Shown piece after piece: positions 48,123 to 57,128 of a stretch of DNA of 64,000 bases (position 1 is the first letter of the stretch; every line of letters starts with the position of its first letter). The position numbers and the translations under genes were made by a program. Source of the DNA: Pseudomonas orientalis (lineage in GTDB: Bacteria; Pseudomonadota; Gammaproteobacteria; Pseudomonadales; Pseudomonadaceae); the NCBI RefSeq assembly GCF_001439815.1, contig NZ_JYLM01000003.1, positions 186,001 to 250,000 on the forward strand, given 5' to 3'. Under the pieces are notes generated by a model. That model was given only the letters and a program-made list of their open reading frames with translations. It searched no databases and was not told the origin of the DNA.

Positions 48123-49250
48123 TTAGGATTTAGACCAAACGGTGCGATTAATATAATCGGTATAGCTGTGCACAATGCGCACGACTTTTTTGGAGACCGC
48201 GCCCCCCAAATAATCACCTACTACCGACATCACTCGTTCGCCACGTACATGCTGGCTGGTCACGACCCTGACAGCGTTCAGCACACGATCAGTCGTCAGG
48301 CCACACATGATAAGCGTGCCTTCATCCATGCCTTCAGGCCGCTCGTGAGCGTTGCGAATCGTCACCGCCGGCAGGTTCAACAAAGATGCTTCTTCAGTGA
48401 TCGTTCCGCTGTCGGACAGAATGCAAAACGCTTCCATCTGCAACTTGATGTAGTCGAGCAAACCGAACGGTTTGACAAAACGAATCAGTGGGTGGTCAAG
48501 CGACTCACCCAATGCCTCAAGGCGCTTGCGCGTTCTTGGGTGTGTGGAGACGATGATGGGCAGCTTGTACTCGTCAGCCAGTGCCTTCAGCGAGCCAATC
48601 AGATCCCGAAGATTATCCGGGGTATCTACGTTCTCTTCACGATGCGTGCTGACAATAAAGAAGCCACCGGAGGTCAGCCCTTCGCGAGCCAGTACATCGG
48701 ACGCCTGGATCTTGGGCATGTAGAAGTCCAGGACTTCTGCCATGTGCGAACCGGTCTTGATGATCGTTTCAGGGCGCACGCCCTCATCGAGCAGATAGCG
48801 ACGGGCGTGCTCGGTCAGCACCATGTTTATATCGCTGAGGTGGTCGAGAACCTTGCGATTCAACTCCTCGGGCACGCGCTGGTCGAAGCAACGGTTACCC
48901 GCTTCCATATGAAAAACCGGGATTTTTCTGCGCTTGGCAGAAATGACAGCCAGGCAGGTATTGGTATCCCCGTAGAGCAGAAGTGCATCGGGCTTTTCCG
49001 ACTCGAACAGCTCATCCGATTTAGCGATAACCTGAGCAATCGTCTGGGCTGCGGTATCGCCTACGGCGCCCAGGAAATGGTCGGGCTTGCGAATATCCAG
49101 GTCATCAAAAAAGACCTGGTTAAGCTCATAGTCATAGTTCTGACCGGAATGCACCAGAATATGGTGGGTCTGTTTATCCAGTTCTGCGATCACGCGGCTC
49201 ATTTTGATGAGTTCCGGCCGAGTGCCCACCAGCGTCATGACTTTAAGCAT
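48123..49250 (-). CDS. UDP-N-acetyl sugar 2-epimerase (non-hydrolysing; WbjD/WbvD type)
   Basis: A 375-residue non-hydrolysing 2-epimerase of the WecB fold. N-terminal VMTLVGTRPELIKMSRV and the STHREENVDTPD and SDSGTITEEASLL motifs are present. Enzymes of this group in the L-FucNAc and L-QuiNAc pathways invert C2 of UDP-L-6-deoxyTalNAc or UDP-L-RhaNAc. Because the reductase here is RmlD-like (50270), the L-QuiNAc product is more likely. ATG 49250 has GGAG and overlaps the previous gene's stop by eight bases. Confidence 0.9.
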   Translation of the reverse strand: MLKVMTLVGTRPELIKMSRVIAELDKQTHHILVHSGQNYDYELNQVFFDDLDIRKPDHFLGAVGDTAAQTIAQVIAKSDELFESEKPDALLLYGDTNTCLAVISAKRRKIPVFHMEAGNRCFDQRVPEELNRKVLDHLSDINMVLTEHARRYLLDEGVRPETIIKTGSHMAEVLDFYMPKIQASDVLAREGLTSGGFFIVSTHREENVDTPDNLRDLIGSLKALADEYKLPIIVSTHPRTRKRLEALGESLDHPLIRFVKPFGLLDYIKLQMEAFCILSDSGTITEEASLLNLPAVTIRNAHERPEGMDEGTLIMCGLTTDRVLNAVRVVTSQHVRGERVMSVVGDYLGGAVSKKVVRIVHSYTDYINRTVWSKS

Positions 49251-50253
49251 TGAGTTGCTCCCGAACAAACTCCAACTTCATCAGCAGCGCTTTAACACCC
49301 TCGACATCCAGGCGTTCAGTGTTATGTGACGTATAGTCGTCCAACTCGGAAATATGCGTTTCACCCTCTACGAAATATTTCTCATAGTTCAGGTCGCGAT
49401 TATCCGCAGGGATCCGGTAGTAACGGCCCATGTCTTCTGCCTTGGCCATTTCCTCACGAGAAATCAACGACTCGTAAAGCTTCTCGCCGTGACGCGTGCC
49501 GATCACCTTGATCGAATTCATGCATTTGAACAGTTCTTTGAGCGCTTGAGCCAGATCCTCGACAGTCGATGCCGGCGCCTTTTGTACGAAAATATCGCCT
49601 TGCTGGGCATATTCAAATGCATGCAGAACCAGATCAACCGAATCTTCCAGTGACATGAGGAAACGTGTCATATTGGGATCAGTTACGGTCAGCTCACCGC
49701 CCTGCTTCAACTGATTGATGAACAGGGGGATCACCGAACCCCGGGAAGCCATGACGTTGCCGTAACGCGTAGAGCAGATCACAGGACCGTTCTGCGGGAT
49801 CATGCGGGACTTGGCAACGACCAGTTTTTCCGCCATCGCTTTGGAGATGCCCATCGCGTTGATGGGATAGACCGCTTTATCAGTGCTTAGCACCACGACG
49901 CGTTCGACATTGTTGGCAATCGCCGCGTTCAGCACGTTTTCGGTGCCCATTACGTTGGTTTTGACAGCCTCCATCGGATAGAACTCGCAAGACGGAACCT
50001 GCTTGAGCGCAGCGGCATGGAAGATGTAATTGACGCCGACCATCGCTTGGGAAATGCTGGCATAGTCACGCACATCGCCGATGTAAAACTTTACCTTGTC
50101 GTTACCCAGCGCAATGCGCATGTCTTCCTGTTTCTTTTCGTCACGACTGAACACGCGAATTTCTTTGACATCGGTATCGAGAAATCGCTTGAGCACGGTA
50201 TTGCCAAAAGAACCGGTACCACCGGTAATCATCAAAACTTTGTTATCGAACAT
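49243..50253 (-). CDS. UDP-GlcNAc 4,6-dehydratase/5-epimerase (WbjB/WbvB/CapE type)
   Basis: A 336-residue soluble SDR. N-terminal MITGGTGSFGNTVLKRF, the STDKAVYPINAMGISKAMAEK catalytic block, and IRVFSRDEKKQEDMR are typical of WbjB/FnlA/CapE, which dehydrates UDP-GlcNAc and inverts C5 to give an L-configured 4-keto sugar. This starts the pathway to L-FucNAc or L-QuiNAc. It lies between the RmlD-like reductase and the 2-epimerase, so three consecutive genes make one UDP-L-sugar. Confidence 0.93.
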   Translation of the reverse strand: MFDNKVLMITGGTGSFGNTVLKRFLDTDVKEIRVFSRDEKKQEDMRIALGNDKVKFYIGDVRDYASISQAMVGVNYIFHAAALKQVPSCEFYPMEAVKTNVMGTENVLNAAIANNVERVVVLSTDKAVYPINAMGISKAMAEKLVVAKSRMIPQNGPVICSTRYGNVMASRGSVIPLFINQLKQGGELTVTDPNMTRFLMSLEDSVDLVLHAFEYAQQGDIFVQKAPASTVEDLAQALKELFKCMNSIKVIGTRHGEKLYESLISREEMAKAEDMGRYYRIPADNRDLNYEKYFVEGETHISELDDYTSHNTERLDVEGVKALLMKLEFVREQLNA

Positions 50254-50269
50254 CTGTAAAATCTCCTGA

Positions 50270-51127
50270 TTATCGCTGAGCGCGCATAAATTGAATAAGG
50301 TCTGGCCAGGCAGGCGGGACGTAGCCTACCGCTTGGCGGAATCGCGTAGAGTCCAGAGACCGGTCAATAGCTAGTTGATCATCTGGCACAATTTCGATTT
50401 TCTTTTCATAAATCTTCGCGATTTCATTCAGCAGCGTGAATTTATCAATAGGCTCAGCGGAAACATGATAGAGACCGAACAGCTCCGGATTGGGTATCAC
50501 GAAGTCGGTGATGATGCGAGCGAGTTCCGACGTCGGCACCCCCGAAAATATCGCCTTCGTAAAACCTTTCACGGCACCTTCCTGAGAAAGAAACCAGTCT
50601 ACCAGAGAGGCATTGCTGGCCAGCTCATGGCCGATGATTGAGGTACGTAAGGTAATGGCGTGAGGTTGGTCTTGAACTTCACCAATGAACTTCGACTTGC
50701 CATACAAGTCGACCGCGTCGGAAAGATCAGATTCCAAATACATGCCCTTCTCACCAGTAAAGACGCAGTCGGTACTGATGTGGACAAGCCGGGCGCCGAC
50801 AAGCGCGCACAACTTCGAGAGGCGATGCGGCAACATCGAGTTGAGGGGCAACGTCGACAGCGGATCCTTGGCCTGCGCTAGCTGTTTGATCAAGCCCACG
50901 CAGTTGATAACGACGTCCGGACGTGCCTGCTCGAAGACACCGACCAATGCCTCATAGTCCAAAACGTCCACGTCCGAATAGAAATTTTCCGCGTACTTTT
51001 CATCGAAGTACTTGCGCCCCCCTCTACCCCGCATGGTGCCAAACACACTGTGTGAGGTATGGCTGGCGATGTACTTGAAAACAGCACTTCCGAGCATCCC
51101 TGTCACACCCAGCACTAAAATCTTCAT
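50270..51127 (-). CDS. RmlD/WbvR-like 4-keto-sugar reductase without cupin domain
   Basis: A 285-residue SDR reductase. N-terminal MKILVLGVTGMLGSAVFKYI, the STDCVFTGEKG motif and YGKSKFIGE are those of dTDP-4-dehydrorhamnose reductase-like enzymes. L-FucNAc pathway reductases (WbjC/FnlB/CapF) are longer, about 370 residues, because of a C-terminal cupin that epimerises C3. This protein ends after the SDR fold. In V. cholerae O37 the equivalent RmlD-like enzyme, WbvR, gives UDP-L-RhaNAc, which a 2-epimerase converts to UDP-L-QuiNAc. I therefore expect that pathway here. Confidence 0.87.
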   Translation of the reverse strand: MKILVLGVTGMLGSAVFKYIASHTSHSVFGTMRGRGGRKYFDEKYAENFYSDVDVLDYEALVGVFEQARPDVVINCVGLIKQLAQAKDPLSTLPLNSMLPHRLSKLCALVGARLVHISTDCVFTGEKGMYLESDLSDAVDLYGKSKFIGEVQDQPHAITLRTSIIGHELASNASLVDWFLSQEGAVKGFTKAIFSGVPTSELARIITDFVIPNPELFGLYHVSAEPIDKFTLLNEIAKIYEKKIEIVPDDQLAIDRSLDSTRFRQAVGYVPPAWPDLIQFMRAQR

Positions 51128-51136
51128 ATTGGATCT

Positions 51137-52375
51137 CTATGTATTTTTAATTCGATCTTTAATAATTTCGACCAAGCGGTGGCATTGGCTTTTCATTTCG
51201 TAATTATCACAGAAAAACCGATACCCTGCGGCCCCGTAGGCGCTTCTTTTTTCGGGCTCAGTGCGATAAATTTCTTCGATATTATCGGCGAGCGCAGCAG
51301 CGTCACCCGCGGGAGAGCAAAGGCCGGCGCCCGCCAACTGCACGACTCTCGCACCCTCGCCATCAAGGGCGGCCAGGATGGGCTTCCCTGCTGCCATATA
51401 GGCTTGGACTTTGCTGGGAATGGTCAGGGTGAATATTTCGTCTTTTTTGAGCGTCACGAGCAAGGCTTCACTCTTGGCGAACAATTCCGGCATCGATTCA
51501 GATGGCAAACGCCCCACCAATTCCAGGTTGTGCAGCGCATGCAGACGCTTTTGCTCATGCATCCATTCAAGACGGCTACCACTGCCGACCACCACGATCT
51601 TGCAACTGAGGTGAGTCAGGGCCTTCGCCGCATCGACGATAGTTTCCAAGGATTGCGCAAATCCAAGATTGCCGGCAAATACGATGCAAAAATTGGAAGC
51701 CAACAGCTGATTGATTTCATCAGGTAAAACACTGACGGCGTCTGTTGGCGGCGCGGGTGACAGCCGATAGGAATTGGGATAGTAAACAAGCTTGCTTCTG
51801 TCCACGTACTTTTCAGCGGACGATATAAATGCTTCAGACTGTACCAATACGGTATCGGCCTTGGCATATATAAACCGAACCAGCCAACCCACCGCTTTCA
51901 GCGCCCAGTGATTCTTTATAAACCCGGTTGCTTTCAGCGTTTCAGGCCACAAATCCTGCACCCAGACCATCAGGTGCGCATTGGTGGAGCGTTTCAATAC
52001 GATTGCGGGGATCGCAGCCGTAATGGGAGACACCGCGAACACAATGATAGCGTCGAATTTTTTTCCAGCATTTTGCTTTGGAAAATGCTTGATGCCATTA
52101 ACTACAAATGACAGGTAGTTAAGAACCAGGTTCTTTGCACCCCCTGCATGACGTGGCCTCAAAGGTGCACGGTGAACCTTGATCGAATCCTTGTAAATGT
52201 GCTCGCTGCAGGACCCTGCCTGATACCCTTCATAGGTATCGCCGTCCGGGTAATTAGGTTGCCCCGTGAATACTTCGACTGCATGGCCAAGCGACGCCAA
52301 CTCTTCGACGATATCATTAATGATAAAGCTCTCAGGGTGAAAATACTGAGTAACTATTGCAATATTCAGAGGCAT
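51137..52375 (-). CDS. WbuB-like GT4 glycosyltransferase
   Basis: A 412-residue GT-B fold transferase. The N-terminal MPLNIAIVTQYFHPESFIIND, VWVQDLWPETLKATG and the nucleotide-sugar block SEALLVTLKKDEIF...PSKVQAYMAAGKPILAALDGEG are the WbuB pattern. WbuB-type enzymes are linked with transfer of L-FucNAc or L-QuiNAc, and this gene sits directly before the three genes predicted to make that sugar. It is likely cytoplasmic or peripheral. Confidence 0.87.
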   Translation of the reverse strand: MPLNIAIVTQYFHPESFIINDIVEELASLGHAVEVFTGQPNYPDGDTYEGYQAGSCSEHIYKDSIKVHRAPLRPRHAGGAKNLVLNYLSFVVNGIKHFPKQNAGKKFDAIIVFAVSPITAAIPAIVLKRSTNAHLMVWVQDLWPETLKATGFIKNHWALKAVGWLVRFIYAKADTVLVQSEAFISSAEKYVDRSKLVYYPNSYRLSPAPPTDAVSVLPDEINQLLASNFCIVFAGNLGFAQSLETIVDAAKALTHLSCKIVVVGSGSRLEWMHEQKRLHALHNLELVGRLPSESMPELFAKSEALLVTLKKDEIFTLTIPSKVQAYMAAGKPILAALDGEGARVVQLAGAGLCSPAGDAAALADNIEEIYRTEPEKRSAYGAAGYRFFCDNYEMKSQCHRLVEIIKDRIKNT

Positions 52376-52376
52376 G

Positions 52377-53588
52377 TCAGCTCACACTATCGAATCTGGA
52401 CTTGAGCGCTTTAGGCCCCAAAAAAATCACAGACTTAATGAATGACAATATCGCGATCCACCGATTAATTTTAATATTGAAACGGGGGGTGCGATTTGAT
52501 TTCTCTACAAACTGAGCAGAGGTTTCCAGTATGTCAAAAAGCTTGGCCTTCTTTCTGTGACGCTCGGAAACCTGCATGTACTCGGAAGCGCTCATCGCGT
52601 GCAGCATCGCAATGGTATCAAAAATCCCCACCCGGTTGGTGGTGGCGGACTCTTCGTTATAGGAATAGCCTGCAACGTCCGAAAACAGCCCACACGTGAG
52701 GGGTTTCTCTATCGATTCGATGCCAACGACAGAGGGAATGCCAGCTGCCGAGGCCTCGATAATCGTCGTCCCTGACCCTACAAAGCAAAACGCTCCATCC
52801 AGGATAGAAGGCAGTTCGGCGTAATCTACCTCACCACAAAAATGCACATGAGCTTCAACGCCGTGCGACTCGGCCAAGGCCATCAGCGCGTTGCGCTCAG
52901 GCCCATCCCCATAGATGAAGTATTCAAAATCGGCAAACTTTCGAAGCTCAGCCAGTTGCGAAATGACATGCCGATTATAGATCTTGAAGTCAACCAGACG
53001 ACCGACGGACACTATACGCAGGGACGATTGGAGCGGCCGGCGAGCACTGTAGCTTTCAAAAGAAATGCCCAGAGGTAAAATATCAAGGCTCGACACATCG
53101 GAATCGCTAAATTCCGCTGCCATTTCAGCCGTTCTTTCGTTAGGAAACAACGTGAGCTGAACGTTGCGATCATACAGCTCCAACATTTTTTTTCTGAAAT
53201 AGATATCGCGGCCGCGCCACCAACCTATTTCCTTGGAATGATAAATACCTACACTGACCGATTTGAAATTCAACTGCTTTCTATTTAAATAAACATAGGC
53301 CAACGTCAGCACATCCACGACATGAACAATGTCGTAACATGTTGCATCTGTTTTTGCCGGCAGCAGTGCATTGATCCAACTGGACGCAGACAGGAATGGA
53401 ACATGCTCGACAATATTGATTGTCGCGTGCTGGGAAAGCTCGGTAAACAGCCCCTGATCATACTTATCGGACAGTAAAGTCACCGTAATGGAGTGCCCGG
53501 ACAGCTTGAGATATTTGGCCAGCCTGACCACGTATGTCTCGACCCCGCCAATAGCGAGCCCTCCCATTACAAATAATATGCTTTTCAT
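52377..53588 (-). CDS. Glycosyltransferase family 4 (GT-B)
   Basis: A 403-residue GT4 transferase. The glycine-rich donor/acceptor loop GGLAIGGVETYVVRLAKYL is at the N-terminus and the C-terminal E-x7-E type block is FVGSGTTIIEASAAGIPSVVG. The acceptor and donor are unknown; by elimination it could attach the 4-acylamino-4,6-dideoxyhexose made by the genes at 55983 and 57112. ATG 53588 is preceded by GGTGGGT. It lies between wzy and the WbuB-like transferase. Confidence 0.83.
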   Translation of the reverse strand: MKSILFVMGGLAIGGVETYVVRLAKYLKLSGHSITVTLLSDKYDQGLFTELSQHATINIVEHVPFLSASSWINALLPAKTDATCYDIVHVVDVLTLAYVYLNRKQLNFKSVSVGIYHSKEIGWWRGRDIYFRKKMLELYDRNVQLTLFPNERTAEMAAEFSDSDVSSLDILPLGISFESYSARRPLQSSLRIVSVGRLVDFKIYNRHVISQLAELRKFADFEYFIYGDGPERNALMALAESHGVEAHVHFCGEVDYAELPSILDGAFCFVGSGTTIIEASAAGIPSVVGIESIEKPLTCGLFSDVAGYSYNEESATTNRVGIFDTIAMLHAMSASEYMQVSERHRKKAKLFDILETSAQFVEKSNRTPRFNIKINRWIAILSFIKSVIFLGPKALKSRFDSVS

Positions 53589-53603
53589 ATACCCACCCAC
53601 AAC

Positions 53604-54719
53604 CTATAAGAAATCGAAGAACACTTCAGAACCACCTGACCACCCAGAGTTGCTATTGAGGTTCAGGTACAAGGTCGCAAAGGTATAAGCAGCTACTAAC
53701 AAGAAACCTAGTTTTTTGCCACACACCTGCACAGCGATCATGGGGATCAGCACGTATTCAAACATCGAAATACTTGCGTAGCCCCGACCCGCCAGGATAG
53801 CGAAGTCGCCCAGCACAATGCGCAAAAAGGCTGCACAATAAAAAACACAGAAAATCAGATTGAAACTTTGATATCGACTTTCCAGCTTCTTCCAGCATAC
53901 AAGACCGGCGATGATCACCAGCAAATTCTTGATATTCACCATATCAAAAAGCGGCAGGGCATAGCTGTACATATCCGCATTGAGGTAGAGTTCGATTTTA
54001 TCACCCACAAAACCGAAAATTGCCATCTGACGCAGCACGGACTTAAAGTCGATAGTTGCAGAGATCAGTATCAGAACGGCGCTGACAAAAAGATATAAGC
54101 TGCGTTTCGGCCGAAAAATGAACAAACCCACTGGCACAATAAAAAACACCGAAGACACATGAACTAACGTCGCTGCTACGATCAGCGCCGCCATCATCTT
54201 ATACTTCTTCTGATCTAAGTAGGTTGCTGCAACGAATAGCAATCCAGAGGCGAGGCCCAAACGTATCGCATTGAGTTCTTTGGCCAAGTAAAAATGTGTA
54301 AAGTAAACCAGAACCGCCAGTGCAAAGTAAGGAGAAAAATATCTTATGCTGCGCACATTCAATGTAACCGCAACTAAAGAGCTAAAGCCGAATAGCACTG
54401 CCGAGTTTTTTCCGAGTGCCGCCAATACAGACAGGAACATGAAAAAACCAAACTCGACATTGAAAGTAGCGTAGCTATAATCGCAATATACATTCTGGCA
54501 GTCCAACACCGACGGTATCTGATACAGCATCTCGAGGTACGCGGCATCATCGCTGCCAACTCCCACCGCCCTGAACGTGGCCAGAAAAATAAGCGGAATA
54601 GCCATCAGCACAGAAACAACTACCGCTGGTAATTTTCTATCACTTAAGGTATCGAATGCCGCAACCAGCACTAAAAACCCATATGCCAGATACAGCGGGA
54701 GAGTGAATTCCAGTTCCAT
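53604..54719 (-). CDS. wzy: Wzy, O-antigen polymerase (EpsG-like)
   Basis: A 371-residue polytopic protein with about ten to eleven helices, hardly similar to other Wzy by motif, as is usual for the family. The VGVGSDDAAYLEMLY segment in an early periplasmic loop resembles the EpsG-type GxDxxxY pattern. It polymerises O-units in the periplasm. Its ATG overlaps the wzx stop by one base. Assignment rests on topology plus position between wzx and the transferases. Confidence 0.8.
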   Translation of the reverse strand: MELEFTLPLYLAYGFLVLVAAFDTLSDRKLPAVVVSVLMAIPLIFLATFRAVGVGSDDAAYLEMLYQIPSVLDCQNVYCDYSYATFNVEFGFFMFLSVLAALGKNSAVLFGFSSLVAVTLNVRSIRYFSPYFALAVLVYFTHFYLAKELNAIRLGLASGLLFVAATYLDQKKYKMMAALIVAATLVHVSSVFFIVPVGLFIFRPKRSLYLFVSAVLILISATIDFKSVLRQMAIFGFVGDKIELYLNADMYSYALPLFDMVNIKNLLVIIAGLVCWKKLESRYQSFNLIFCVFYCAAFLRIVLGDFAILAGRGYASISMFEYVLIPMIAVQVCGKKLGFLLVAAYTFATLYLNLNSNSGWSGGSEVFFDFL

Positions 54720-55999
54720 TATCTTCGCGCCCAGCAGACAAAGCCGATGACACACATGACAAAAAATATGATGTACGCCACCATATAAGAGTACATCACG
54801 CCGTAGATACCACCGATACTTTTTCCAAGCGAAAAAGTGAGCCCAACAAAAAGTAGCGCTTGAACAATTTCAGACAATATATATAACTTGGTCGCCGCCT
54901 TGGCCACTGCCACGAATCCGATCACGTAAGCTGAAACCTTGAAAAAATCACCTACCAGTTGAAAAATTATGTAATTTTCAAGCTCATTAAATTCGGAAGA
55001 TAGCAGCAGTGGGATAAAGAAGTGCCGACCAAAATAAAGCACGCTTCCGCCGATAATAAAGCCGCCCATTACCAGCAGCATGAATTTGACGACCTGAAGT
55101 GTTATCGCTTTCTTCTCTCGTGTTGCCGAAATGAGCGGCATATAGTAGGAAGCCAGGAACACACTAAAAAAACCAATATAAGCGCTGGAGAGCTTTATGC
55201 TCCCCTGCCATATACCTGCCTCACTGTACCCCACCTGGGTAATCAGCGATTCCCTGATGACTATCTCTACAACAGGAAACATGACCGCACTGACCAGTAA
55301 CATCAACCCGAATCTGGCAAAACCTTTTCCTATGCCGACATCAAACTTTCGCCACTTGATCATCCTGAACAGAGGCATGCTTTTAACAAAAAACAGAGAA
55401 ACAATGAGCGGCATGACAAAGATCGCAAGCATTGCAATCGCCGCACCTGGCATTTGATAGCTTGAAATCAAAAACCATATCAAGGGGAGCGCGAGGATAT
55501 TTGAAACAACCTGCACCACCGCATTGACATTCAGTTTACCGAGCCCGTTAAAGAAACCGGAAAATAGAATATTGAACGCGAACGCTACCTGCGCGATTGC
55601 AAGGCACAGGATCACCCAGTAAAAACGAGGTTCTCCAAATACCAAAATCGATATCTTCTCAGCAAATGAAAACAAGGCCACCAAGACAAGTAAGGAGGCC
55701 CCTGAGGCATAGAATACCGAGGTGGAAAATAGCCTATATAGTTTGAACTTACTGTCCTTGAACTCGGCTACATATTTGATGACACCATGGCCTAATCCTC
55801 CCCCTGCCAACAAAACCGCAATGGAGACCAAGCTCATAAAGTGCCCCAATTTCCCGAGGCCATCTGCACCCAAATACAAAGCAATCAGCTTAAGAATGCA
55901 GAAACCTACCAGGATTTTTGATGCTTGGGCGGCGCTCGTAAAAAAAGCGCCCGCCAGCAGTCCCGCCCCTTTTTCTTTTAATTTACCGACCGGCGGCAT
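54719..55999 (-). CDS. wzx: Wzx, O-unit flippase
   Basis: A 426-residue membrane protein with twelve predicted helices and the PST/MVF superfamily pattern (AGAFFTSAAQASKILVGFCILKLIALYLGADGLGKLGH). It should flip undecaprenyl-linked O-units to the periplasmic side. ATG 55999 has AGGTG; an ATG three codons earlier is possible. It overlaps the DegT gene's stop by about 17 bases, so the operon is tight. Confidence 0.88.
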   Translation of the reverse strand: MPPVGKLKEKGAGLLAGAFFTSAAQASKILVGFCILKLIALYLGADGLGKLGHFMSLVSIAVLLAGGGLGHGVIKYVAEFKDSKFKLYRLFSTSVFYASGASLLVLVALFSFAEKISILVFGEPRFYWVILCLAIAQVAFAFNILFSGFFNGLGKLNVNAVVQVVSNILALPLIWFLISSYQMPGAAIAMLAIFVMPLIVSLFFVKSMPLFRMIKWRKFDVGIGKGFARFGLMLLVSAVMFPVVEIVIRESLITQVGYSEAGIWQGSIKLSSAYIGFFSVFLASYYMPLISATREKKAITLQVVKFMLLVMGGFIIGGSVLYFGRHFFIPLLLSSEFNELENYIIFQLVGDFFKVSAYVIGFVAVAKAATKLYILSEIVQALLFVGLTFSLGKSIGGIYGVMYSYMVAYIIFFVMCVIGFVCWARR

Positions 56000-57128
56000 T
56001 AACTGCACCTATAACAGAATCAATGACGTGCTGAATTTCAACGTCTGACATCCCGTACCAGATCGGCAGACGGAGAAGACGCTCACTTTCCCTGGTGGTA
56101 AAGCGATCTTCGCCATTAAAACGTCCCAGCAGAATACCCGCCGGAGCGCTGTGCAGGGGCACATAATGAAAAACCCCACCCACGCCTGATGCGTTCAGAT
56201 GCTTCAGCACTGCTGTACGGGCTACAATGTCTTTAACCTTAATATAAAACATGTGTGCATTGGCTACACAGTCTTCGGGAACTGACGGCGTTTCGATCAG
56301 CCCGGCATCGACCAGGTCTTTAAAAGCGGCATTGTAGCGATTCCAGATTTTGCATCGGAATTCGTTGATCGCGTCCGCCCGTTCCAATTGCCCGAACAGG
56401 TAGGCCGCCTGAAGTTCACCAGGCAGGTAGCTGCTGCCGATATCCACCCAGGTGTATTTATCAATCATCCCTCTGAAAAACTGGCTACGGTTAGTGCCTT
56501 TTTCACGGATAATTTCAGCGCGCCCAATAAAACGCTCATCATTAATGAGCAGCAAGCCACCTTCGCCGCCACTGGTATAGTTTTTTGTTTCATGAAAACT
56601 GTAGGCAGCTAAATGACCGATAGTGCCTAACTTACGTCCTTTATAGGTGGACATCATGCCCTGTGCCGCGTCCTCGACAACAAACAACTTGTGTCGCTGC
56701 GCGATGTCCATGATGGTGTCCATTTCACATGCTACGCCTGCGTAATGAACCGGCACTATGACCTTGGTTTTTGCAGTAATGGCCGCTTCGATCAGGGTTT
56801 CATCAATATTCATCGTGTCCGGACGAATATCAACAAATACAATTTTTGCACCGCGAAGTACAAAGGCATTGGCTGTACTTACGAATGTATAGCTGGGCAT
56901 GATCACTTCATCGCCCGGCTGTATATCAACCAATATTGCCGCCATTTCAAGCGCTTGGGTGCAAGACGGGGTCAATAATGCCTTTTGGCACGAAAACGTT
57001 TCTTCGAACCAGCGCTGGCAACTTATAGTAAAGTCCCCATCACCTGACATTTTCGCGCTGCGCATGGCACGGGTGACATATTGATCCTCATTACCGGTAT
57101 AAGGCGGCTTATTAAAGGGAACTTTCAT
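55983..57128 (-). CDS. DegT/DnrJ/EryC1 aminotransferase, WecE/RffA type
   Basis: A 381-residue PLP-dependent sugar aminotransferase. Motifs are TPSCTQALEMAA, PSYTFVSTANAFVLRGA, VEDAAQ, and the lysine that binds PLP in YSFHETKNYTSGGEGG, with the SFHETKN wording typical of WecE/RffA enzymes that aminate C4 of dTDP-4-keto-6-deoxyglucose to yield dTDP-Fuc4N. A partner acyltransferase gene precedes it. The dTDP-glucose pathway genes rmlA and rmlB are not in the window. The product (Fuc4N or Qui4N) is a prediction. Confidence 0.9.
   Translation of the reverse strand: MKVPFNKPPYTGNEDQYVTRAMRSAKMSGDGDFTISCQRWFEETFSCQKALLTPSCTQALEMAAILVDIQPGDEVIMPSYTFVSTANAFVLRGAKIVFVDIRPDTMNIDETLIEAAITAKTKVIVPVHYAGVACEMDTIMDIAQRHKLFVVEDAAQGMMSTYKGRKLGTIGHLAAYSFHETKNYTSGGEGGLLLINDERFIGRAEIIREKGTNRSQFFRGMIDKYTWVDIGSSYLPGELQAAYLFGQLERADAINEFRCKIWNRYNAAFKDLVDAGLIETPSVPEDCVANAHMFYIKVKDIVARTAVLKHLNASGVGGVFHYVPLHSAPAGILLGRFNGEDRFTTRESERLLRLPIWYGMSDVEIQHVIDSVIGAVNAAGR

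Noticed and set aside
50270..51127. WbjC/CapF annotation for the reductase
   Set aside because: The protein is too short and ends after the SDR fold; no cupin domain is present, so RmlD/WbvR-like is a better fit.
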